Positions 57,801-64,000 of a stretch of DNA of 64,000 nucleotides are shown piece by piece. Origin of the DNA: Xenorhabdus khoisanae (GTDB taxonomy: Bacteria; Pseudomonadota; Gammaproteobacteria; Enterobacterales; Enterobacteriaceae); NCBI RefSeq assembly GCF_001037465.1, contig NZ_LFCV01000013.1, forward strand, positions 1 to 64,000, in the 5' to 3' direction. Made by a program: the position numbers and the translations under genes. How positions within the stretch are numbered: position 1 is the first letter of the stretch; each line of letters begins with the position of its first letter. The notes under the pieces are model-generated. The model was not told where the DNA came from and did no database searches. It saw only the letters and a list, made by a program, of their open reading frames with translations.

Positions 57801-60800
57801 ACACACCCGGTCCATATCCCGGATAATCGCAAAAATAGAATCTTCAGGCTTTTCTTCGTACCCGTCGTATCTCGCATCCCGTTCTTTTTCTTCTTTGCTT
57901 TTTGATAAGGCGTCCGCCCGCAGGCGCAGTTCTTCATAAACCGCCTGCTGATATGCCGTCATGGGCACCGATTCAGTCTGAGGCACCACATCGGGGATAG
58001 CGACTTCATTGGAAACGTCCTTTGCCTCTTTTAAGGTCGCCCAGCGATGAAACAGGCCGCGTAACCCGTCCAGATTCTGGAACCCGACCAAGCCTAGTTT
58101 CGTTTCAATCTCACCCGATATCTTTTGCACCTGCACGGATTCGGTCATCCCGAACACCTTCACGAAGTCATCCGGCGTGTAGATCCCCATGCGTTGCCAT
58201 TCCGCCATCGGAATGACATGCGACAGCATATTGAACGCATCAATCGGGCTGTTAACCAACGGCGTCGCGGTCAGCATCACGGCCCCACGACCATTGTTAT
58301 TTTTCATCAGATAGGCGTTTTTGACGGCCATATCACGGGCTGACTTTGCCATGGCCGATGTCGGCAAATAGGCCAGCATGGACGCCTCACGCCCGGCGGC
58401 ATAACTGTTACGGTAGTTATGACCCTCATCAATAATCGCGTTATCAAAGCCCATATCTTCAAAATAAGGGAAATCCTGCTGTTTCTGACTGCCGGTGTTA
58501 CTGCCATCGGCCAGGATGCGGTTTTTCTTTTGCGCATCCTTGTGTTTTTGGCCGTCCAGATTGACGCGACCCGCTTCAGCTTGAGCAAACAGAAAATCAT
58601 AGGCATTGTCCGTGATCGTCTCTTCCCGCAGCGGAATAGCCGCATACTGCTCTTTGGTCATGACCACCGCACGGTAGTTGGATTGCGGGATCAGGTTCAT
58701 CCGCTCTTTAATCGTGGCGCTGCTGGCAATTTTAATCGCATTACGATACAGCGGTTCTCCCGTGTTCTTATCCAATTTCGGCTGGCCGTTCTCATCCAGT
58801 ACCGGCACCTGACGATGATGGCCTTCATCATCAAGCACCTCATCCAGACCGACAAACAGAAAACTTTTCAGCGCCTCTTTGCTGTAGAACGACTGGGCTT
58901 CGTGATACCAGTTTTCCAATACCGCTTTCGGCACCACAATCGGGGTGCGTTTGCTGCGGCCATTTTCAAAATTGTAGGCTTCCAGGGCCATTCCGGTGGT
59001 GGTTTTCCCCAGTCCCGTGCCAAAGCCCAGTATGCCCCGGCCATCTTCGGAAAGTCGTCTGACTTCGGTATTCTGATAACCGAATGGGGTGCGTTTTCCA
59101 GAAATCCCACTGAGATTCAGGCTGGCGGCGGAATGCTCATACGGAATATACGCATTGAAGGCATCGTTATATTGCTGCACAAGACCGTCTATCTCATCAT
59201 GCTGGCGGAGCCAGACGTTGAAATCCTCTTCTAAGCGTTTGATCCGTTCCAGATACACGGCCTCGTTCTGGCCGCGTGGCTTAATACCATTGAGGTAATT
59301 TTCAAGCTGATCGGCAAACCCGTCTTTGCCTCTGACGCGTTTATACTGAGGGATCGTCTGCCCCGTGTCCTTGTCTTTGGTCATGACGGTTTTGTGTCTG
59401 TAGCCGACAAAAACCCCATGCTTACCACGATAACTCAGATCAGAGACAAGCTGGCCTTCCTCTACCTCGACTTTCTCAATGTATTTCAGGGCGTCATAAC
59501 CTTGCTCGTTTAAAAACTCCAGCATCAGACGGCGATCCATCCAACGCGAGTTCAGGGAGAAAGTGATGTTATCGACTTCCGTCCATTTACGTTTGTTCTT
59601 AATTTCCACCAGCTGGCGCAGATAGTTTTCTTTCACCGCCCCTTCACGGGTGTAAGGTAAAACGGCCAGAATCTGGCTGTTCATTAAACCAATATCGCCG
59701 CTGGTGGCTCTGTCCATCGGCAACACGTTACCGTCAGCGGAAATGGCAACGCCTTCTTTGTCGGCGAGCCATGCCAGCAACGCTTCATCATCAGCCGGTA
59801 ATTCTCCGGTATAATGGGCGCGAAATGCCGCCAGCGTAACCGGGTCTAAATCGATTTGACTGAAGAGGTGGCGAATGACCGCTTCCGGATCGGTGCTGTC
59901 GTGAGCGTCCTGCACACCAATATCTAACGTGCCTTGTATCAGATCCGACAACTGCCCGTCTTGGGTCACACTCGCCTTGAACTTTAACCAGTCCGCCGCC
60001 CCGCTGCCGGACACATTGACACGCCGTCCATGATGGGGGTTCGCGCCCCGCGCCACCTCTTGGGTAATCAGCTGTTCGACCTCAGCGCGCCGCGTTTCCA
60101 GCTTTTCGCCCGCCGCACCGGAGGCCATCAGATCCTGCATCACCGCGATACGTTTGCCAATGACGGAGCCGCGATAGGCTTTTTCACGTACCGACGGCGG
60201 TTGCATCCGGGCAAACGTGATGATTGAACGGTATTCGGCGGGGAGTGTTTCGGGATAATTACTTGCAATGGCAGAAATCTGCTCAAAAGTGAGACTCAAT
60301 AACCCTTCAGACGTAGATAAGCGCTCCGATAGCTCTTCATACGTTGTGACGCCGTAACGCGTTGGATCGAGTTTCGTGGCCTTTGCCCCGGCATCATACA
60401 CCAGGCGGCCGGATTCCATCTGATACCAGCGACCATTGATAAACCGCTTTTCGCCCTCTGCCATCGGTGCAACATCCGGTTCTATCAGGTTGAGCGCGGC
60501 CCAATCAATGCGGGATTCAAACTTATGCGCAAGGTTACGCTTCATCTCACCCGCTGTTATCTGATCATTCTTCACCACCAGCCGTTTAAATTTGCCTGCA
60601 CCTTCTATGCTGGACTCACCGTGCTGAAATTTTCGGCCTTCCCGCTCAAACCATTTCCCGGCAAGGTACGTCTCCCACAGCACATTCGCGGATTTCAACG
60701 CGGGTTCATCGGCCATCAGGATTTTTTCGGCCAGATCGACCGGATGCTTTCTGAGTACCCAGATATCCACGGCGGTTGCCGTGCCGTTCTCTTCAAACGT

Positions 60801-61601
60801 GCCTGACGGTAGACGATGTGCCCCTAAAAACTCCGCCTTACGTGAAACCTGTTCACGTAACTTGGTGTAGGTTTTTCCACTGGTCATGCCATAGGGAACC
60901 ACAATGCAGGCCAATCCGTTCGGCTTAATTTTGTCTAAAATACGGAGAACAAAATACACCCCCACGTTTTTAACGTCTGAATACTCCGGGTCTAAATGGG
61001 CAAAACCGCCACGACTGGCACCAAAGGGCACATTACCCAGACAGCTATCAAAGTAATCATCAGGAGTATTGGAGGCGAGCTTTTCAAACGGGGAGATGGA
61101 AACCTGATCTTCAGGGTGCAGCAACTGATTAATCCGGCCTGATATTTCACTGATTTCGGTTGAAGTACAGATAACGCCTTTGGGTTTTGTTTCCTGAAAT
61201 ACGCCGGTGGCCGCTGAAGGCTCCAGCATATTGCCGGTATCAGCACCATAGGCTTTCATCATTTCCCACATGCCAGCGGCGACATGCTGGGGGGTGTAGT
61301 ATTCATATTCAGAACCGCCAATCCCCCCCAATCCGGTATAACCTGCCAAGATCTGGCGCTGTTCGTCCGTTAGTGTATATCCATCAAAATCAGGCGGGAG
61401 TGAATCAAGCAAAGCAATCGCTTCAGCATTGGCTTGTTTTCTCTTTCTTTCAATACTGACCCCCGCTGATTTTGTAATGCCAAAGCTGGCCGGTGATCTT
61501 GTTAATGAGGCGGAACGGATAACCCTAATCAGTTCAGCAATGCTGGTCACACCTAAAAACAACGAAGGATCACTTTTTGTCGAGGTTAATTTATCGCCCA
61601 A
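54864..61601 (-). CDS. darB: DarB-like antirestriction methylase/helicase
   Basis: The protein is 2245 residues, very close to P1 DarB (about 2255), and lies next to prt as in P1. The amino part has an N6-adenine methylase-like motif (CLGNVPFGASRGG, about residue 190). The centre is an SNF2/DEAD helicase: FGTGLGKTTTG (about 860), IIDEGHNYRNS (about 1057), MLTATPLVNSP and QRNGRGARVGSS (about 1519). A charged coiled coil follows. DarB is injected with the DNA and protects it in cis from type I restriction. The start is a TTG at 61601 because an in-frame stop lies just upstream. Confidence 0.9.
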   Translation of the reverse strand: MGDKLTSTKSDPSLFLGVTSIAELIRVIRSASLTRSPASFGITKSAGVSIERKRKQANAEAIALLDSLPPDFDGYTLTDEQRQILAGYTGLGGIGGSEYEYYTPQHVAAGMWEMMKAYGADTGNMLEPSAATGVFQETKPKGVICTSTEISEISGRINQLLHPEDQVSISPFEKLASNTPDDYFDSCLGNVPFGASRGGFAHLDPEYSDVKNVGVYFVLRILDKIKPNGLACIVVPYGMTSGKTYTKLREQVSRKAEFLGAHRLPSGTFEENGTATAVDIWVLRKHPVDLAEKILMADEPALKSANVLWETYLAGKWFEREGRKFQHGESSIEGAGKFKRLVVKNDQITAGEMKRNLAHKFESRIDWAALNLIEPDVAPMAEGEKRFINGRWYQMESGRLVYDAGAKATKLDPTRYGVTTYEELSERLSTSEGLLSLTFEQISAIASNYPETLPAEYRSIITFARMQPPSVREKAYRGSVIGKRIAVMQDLMASGAAGEKLETRRAEVEQLITQEVARGANPHHGRRVNVSGSGAADWLKFKASVTQDGQLSDLIQGTLDIGVQDAHDSTDPEAVIRHLFSQIDLDPVTLAAFRAHYTGELPADDEALLAWLADKEGVAISADGNVLPMDRATSGDIGLMNSQILAVLPYTREGAVKENYLRQLVEIKNKRKWTEVDNITFSLNSRWMDRRLMLEFLNEQGYDALKYIEKVEVEEGQLVSDLSYRGKHGVFVGYRHKTVMTKDKDTGQTIPQYKRVRGKDGFADQLENYLNGIKPRGQNEAVYLERIKRLEEDFNVWLRQHDEIDGLVQQYNDAFNAYIPYEHSAASLNLSGISGKRTPFGYQNTEVRRLSEDGRGILGFGTGLGKTTTGMALEAYNFENGRSKRTPIVVPKAVLENWYHEAQSFYSKEALKSFLFVGLDEVLDDEGHHRQVPVLDENGQPKLDKNTGEPLYRNAIKIASSATIKERMNLIPQSNYRAVVMTKEQYAAIPLREETITDNAYDFLFAQAEAGRVNLDGQKHKDAQKKNRILADGSNTGSQKQQDFPYFEDMGFDNAIIDEGHNYRNSYAAGREASMLAYLPTSAMAKSARDMAVKNAYLMKNNNGRGAVMLTATPLVNSPIDAFNMLSHVIPMAEWQRMGIYTPDDFVKVFGMTESVQVQKISGEIETKLGLVGFQNLDGLRGLFHRWATLKEAKDVSNEVAIPDVVPQTESVPMTAYQQAVYEELRLRADALSKSKEEKERDARYDGYEEKPEDSIFAIIRDMDRVCTDPDLYNRTITFRFDKSHLNAVNALRDDLPLSVTDTDDDDDETVTASAEALVREEGKFVALVVSELYEKEVIQRLGMFGLSEDDITHPIPPKYSKLIANLKKSMVGGGKQIIFSDEKTQHEKLRRIIAQALGMKREDIGILNATTVAQAAKSNTKKLKKVKRPAEPKEDATPDQLNKYYEQKAAFDEYVAAQNDVSLGGLEKIAADYNEGRTPIIICNKKAEVGINLHIGTTAMHHLTLPWTPASLNQRNGRGARVGSSSASVKAYYYCGQGSFDEFRLDTLKRKANWIKDILTSDEAIMANADANNAEEMRLLLAADPEERERVRREQIEKAETLAKAKAKQRAEIDLTNYLKAKHASKGDSQSVEDTIKDYQAKIDDNKARLEDGHAKSPDAQKMLREQIAKYTDAITKQERLLVRMRQSENLIKRLRPEIKHAIDAGYLDVEPDILEHAAEYYVDKDKRLLRTGRVYYCRMPYREGSYYFDQFLVRVKAINIDTGIATVDQLWCDDKNGQLRNAAATLVTSLEAEADFSDSELVLKTWMFGGVSISDVASRLNRQQFYAYLKSGDLVLKDYDVFYRTEGSFDTHKLNGMLSNWLRENADNIVYPDANDEVLKSKVAEHYRGSSYRASSIGFLIALFGTDYRTAIDSYGETASPSLITELVAEYISDKLSNYGSESENMSGSGSAQLRHFLETGQYDASHFIKNAFGYRTFSVPSQYRNTVDFDREFAEQCQVIVARLNDAVAKQGKAAAHKEYRVFKSSLNSSLASVVERVQAFPTSNFRSFQDNYFENTAGYDKNFATLFADAVALGIIEEHDITESHFLNVQRHDGLFSEINQGYKKLRYGVGRWDEIKLKAGLISQEEVDKANAEKAQIEQETQKMRIAQLENNIIVKTNITAIRGGKGANRYDYAPDGCYCFNDIRGKDGALFEAKDELKVDFSATYYNGRNPSDELAGSWWLISKEHPLDKILAVIQRHE

Positions 61602-61617
61602 TGTTCACGTCTCTAAA

Positions 61618-61656
61618 TAAAGGTTTACTAGAATCGCCAATTCTAATAAACCTTTA
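61618..61656. promoter_or_regulatory. 39-bp palindrome between darB and prt
   Basis: Left arm TAAAGGTTTACTAGAAT and right arm ATTCTAATAAACCTTTA form a 17-bp inverted repeat with one mismatch around a 5-bp spacer CGCCA. It sits midway between two divergent genes and contains the TAGAAT/ATTCTA core seen in the dispersed motif. It is probably an operator for both genes. Confidence 0.7.
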
Positions 61657-61680
61657 ATTTATGACTGGCGGGGAATAACC

Positions 61681-63351
61681 GTGAAATCCAAAACGTCGTG
61701 GTCGCCAATAGACATTCTGCGCAAGTTACTGCCCGCTCATGCTGAACGTGATGACTTGCACGGCGTGCCTATAGCAGGCAGTAACGGGGCGATCGTTTCC
61801 CGTTCGGGGATCGCGCTATATAAAAATGATGATTCAGATGTGTTTACCTCCACCGGCGATGAAATTCATGCCAGTACTCAGCTTCCTGAAGAACGGTTAT
61901 CGAAATACGCCATTTTAAGCATGATGGCGAAATCCCCCACCGTTGCCGCCGCACTGAATATCCACATTTCCAATGCGTTAAGCATGGACAAAAAATCCCG
62001 TTCCATCATCACCATTGAGCCCAAAGACACTGCGGATAATGAACTCAGTCAACGCTGTAAAGAACTGCAAGGCGATCTGGGTAAATTAATCAACGCAAAC
62101 CTGCCCAATTGGGCCCGCATCATGACGGTGTTCGGTACATCATACATCCGGCCATATGCGGAAAAAGGGAAAGGCATCATAGCACTGGAAAGTGACTATC
62201 ATACCCTGCCCCATTTTGTTCAGGAGTTTGTGCGCGGTGGTCAACTGGCGGGATTCACCGGCGATTTTTTACTGCACCCTGAAACCTATCAGCGTGTCAT
62301 GGCGCAACCGTGGGATCTCATCACCATGAGACTACCAATATGGGTGCCCAGTTATGACAATCGGCCAATGATGTATGGCAGTAACGGGTTTAGCCTGCTC
62401 TCTTCCATCGACGCATCACCATTACGAGAAACCCAAAATTACGGTGCCAGCTTTCTTGAACATTCTTATGAGGCATTCGTCAACCTGTGTGATGCACTGA
62501 AGGCGCTCAAAGCCACCCGAAATAACGCGGCCAAAATTGACCGCCTCGTTGCCCTGACAACAAACACACTCGATCCCGTGCAAGCCGCCAGCTACACACG
62601 CTCGGTGACACAGGGATTAAAGCGGAATGCGGTCGAAATCCAGCGCCGCATGATGAACGGAAACGCCCTTCCCACCGTGATGAACCATGTGATCCCGGTC
62701 ATGAGTGACGGGAAAGGCGGCATTGTGATTGATACCCAAACTATCCCTGCCGACATTACAGGGATCGAAGATGTGATGTTTCATTTACGCCAGCTGGCCG
62801 CGTCACTGGGTATCGATGCCACGATGCTGGGATGGGCAGATCAAATGAGCGGGGGCCTTGGTGAAGGCGGATGGCAACAGACATCAAGCAGTGCGGCTGA
62901 ACGCAGTGATTGGATACGCCACGGTTGCGCGGAAGCGATTTATCGCATCATCGATATTCACTGTGCCTTCAAATACGGCAAGGTTTTTCCGCCCAATGAC
63001 CGCCCCTACCAGATCACCTTTAATTCCCTGAATACGGCCATTCAGGAGCAACGAAACCGCGAACTCGATAGCCGGGCTAACTATTCTGCGCAGGTTGTGA
63101 CCGTGGTCGATGCCCTGCTCAATAACCCGAAAATGAGTGGTTCAGACACATTCATGCAGTACACCTTGGCCGACACAATGGAAATCGATCCCGATACCGC
63201 TCAGGCCATGATTAAAGAATTCAAGGCCACTCAGGACGATAAAGAGAACAACGACATGATGGAATCAGTCCCATTCACCGGAGCTGAATTCGATATCGAA
63301 TCCATGAGCCATGAAGAACTTAAAACTCTCTTCAAATTTATTACTAAATAA
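61681..63351 (+). CDS. prt: Portal protein (Prt-like)
   Basis: This 556-residue protein starts at a GTG after GGGGAATAACC. It has portal-type blocks: MAKSPTVAAALNIHISNALS, YGASFLEHSYEAFVNLCDAL, LAASLGIDATMLGWADQMSG and LGEGGWQQTSSSAAERSDWI. The portal forms the dodecameric ring at the head vertex through which DNA is packaged by PacA/PacB. It is divergent from darB and followed by the protease gene, the order darB-prt-pro known from P1. Confidence 0.85.
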   Translation: MKSKTSWSPIDILRKLLPAHAERDDLHGVPIAGSNGAIVSRSGIALYKNDDSDVFTSTGDEIHASTQLPEERLSKYAILSMMAKSPTVAAALNIHISNALSMDKKSRSIITIEPKDTADNELSQRCKELQGDLGKLINANLPNWARIMTVFGTSYIRPYAEKGKGIIALESDYHTLPHFVQEFVRGGQLAGFTGDFLLHPETYQRVMAQPWDLITMRLPIWVPSYDNRPMMYGSNGFSLLSSIDASPLRETQNYGASFLEHSYEAFVNLCDALKALKATRNNAAKIDRLVALTTNTLDPVQAASYTRSVTQGLKRNAVEIQRRMMNGNALPTVMNHVIPVMSDGKGGIVIDTQTIPADITGIEDVMFHLRQLAASLGIDATMLGWADQMSGGLGEGGWQQTSSSAAERSDWIRHGCAEAIYRIIDIHCAFKYGKVFPPNDRPYQITFNSLNTAIQEQRNRELDSRANYSAQVVTVVDALLNNPKMSGSDTFMQYTLADTMEIDPDTAQAMIKEFKATQDDKENNDMMESVPFTGAEFDIESMSHEELKTLFKFITK

Positions 63352-63384
63352 CCTCTGTTGTGCCGACTTTTGAGGAAAAAAGAT

Positions 63385-64000
63385 ATGAATAATTTAATGA
63401 CCGTCACTGACCGCTTTTCGGTAATTGACAACATTCGCAAACACACCCCACAGAATGCCAGAAACTATGTACTCAGTTCGGTTAAAGCATCACTGGAAAG
63501 CAACGAAGTTAAAGAACGCATGGCATTAGGCGAACTCTACGGTTTCTATGGACATAACCGGCGCGAAGAATATTACAAACGCACAGGAGAGTTACGACTA
63601 CCTGAAACCAGTTTTATCATGATCGATGGAAAACCGGTCGCATTGGACAATGTACCGTCCAACAGAACGGTCGCGATTAACATCGACGATTCAGGTATTA
63701 TTAGCCACTCTCAGGAAATATTAGACACGGATACTGGCCGAATTGTTAAAGGCATGGAACGCTCACGAGCTGGGGGTTGGAGTTGGGTCACTGGCGGGTC
63801 AGACAGCCCTTGGAAATCTGTAGTACGCCGTTTTTACGGTTTCGATTATGTCACTACCCCCAATTACATCAGCCTCGATCGTGAAATCATGATGGCGGAA
63901 TCGGCATCAGACCGGCAAAGCCACATTGTCCTGGCATTCGTTAACTCAGGTTTTAGCGAAAGCGCCGCCATTGACCTCTCCGACCATTTTGAAAAAATGC
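63385..64000 (+). CDS. pro: Head processing protease (Pro-like), amino-terminal part
   Basis: An ATG at 63385 with GAGGAAA upstream opens a frame (MNNLMTVTDRFSVIDNIRKH) that runs to the right edge, so the carboxyl end is outside the window. Position directly after the portal gene matches pro of P1, the protease that cleaves head proteins during maturation. Visible blocks include RRFYGFDYVTTPNYISLDRE and FVNSGFSESAAIDLSDHFEK. Catalytic residues cannot be assigned from this part alone. The gap to prt is 33 bp, so the two are cotranscribed. Confidence 0.65.
   Translation, partial: MNNLMTVTDRFSVIDNIRKHTPQNARNYVLSSVKASLESNEVKERMALGELYGFYGHNRREEYYKRTGELRLPETSFIMIDGKPVALDNVPSNRTVAINIDDSGIISHSQEILDTDTGRIVKGMERSRAGGWSWVTGGSDSPWKSVVRRFYGFDYVTTPNYISLDREIMMAESASDRQSHIVLAFVNSGFSESAAIDLSDHFEKM

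Noticed and set aside
57900-59300. Long rightward frames inside darB
   Set aside because: They oppose a gene with clear helicase motifs and lack ribosome binding sites.
1-64000. Insertion sequences, tRNA genes and a replication initiator
   Set aside because: No transposase, cloverleaf or RepA/RepL-like protein was recognised anywhere in the window.

Overview
The window looks like about two thirds of a temperate, contractile-tailed phage-plasmid related to bacteriophage P1. It carries a Cre-type tyrosine recombinase with a candidate lox site, PacA/PacB-like terminase genes with a GATC-rich candidate pac site inside pacA, a DarB-sized antirestriction methylase/helicase next to portal (prt) and head protease (pro), and head and tail genes whose order follows P1 (23-22-21-pmgG-bplB-pmgF, then tub-pmgB-sit-pmgA-bplA-16-R-S). 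P1 names rest on remembered family features and gene order, not on a search. The host is probably an Enterobacterales member, perhaps Morganellaceae (Xenorhabdus/Photorhabdus/Proteus group); that is inference from gene content. No replication initiator, C1-like repressor, holin or endolysin was recognised, so those presumably lie outside the window.

Layout: 1-1529 tail fibre genes (the fibre runs off the left edge). 1553-2815 small inserts (ninB fragment, NinX-like, MazG-like). 2858-12299 baseplate, tape measure, tail chaperone and tube. 12309-18169 neck/tail proteins, sheath and major capsid, all leftward. 18350-20222 small regulators. 20452-23890 spanins, a PAAR tip, Dam methylase and RdgC. 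24060-25738 a damaged higBA and a mazEF module. 25853-31131 a second leftward virion operon (spike, hub, wedge proteins) preceded by a C4-like antisense RNA. 31481-36680 orphan antitoxin, dUTPase-like protein, regulators, a structured leader and hicAB. 36886-38662 an unknown gene, cre and lox. 38810-42703 two unknown genes and the terminase. 43020-44763 a ParM/StbA-StbB partition operon in place of the ParAB of P1. 44753-48795 toxin-antitoxin modules and gene remnants. 48810-51049 a DUF6973-type toxin with a lipoprotein neighbour. 51235-54821 small accessory genes, including a VRR-NUC nuclease and a Tad2-like (DUF2829) protein. 54864-64000 darB, prt and pro.

The genes fit one life cycle. Cre/lox and ParM/StbB would keep the plasmid prophage monomeric and partitioned, several addiction modules would hold it in the population, Dam would methylate the GATC hexamers used in packaging, and DarB and a possible anti-Thoeris protein would counter host defence. 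The most interesting signal outside genes is a dispersed asymmetric motif, AAATTCTAAAT followed by a T-rich tail, found at nine or more intergenic sites. It is a good candidate for a phage-wide operator comparable to the scattered C1 operators of P1.
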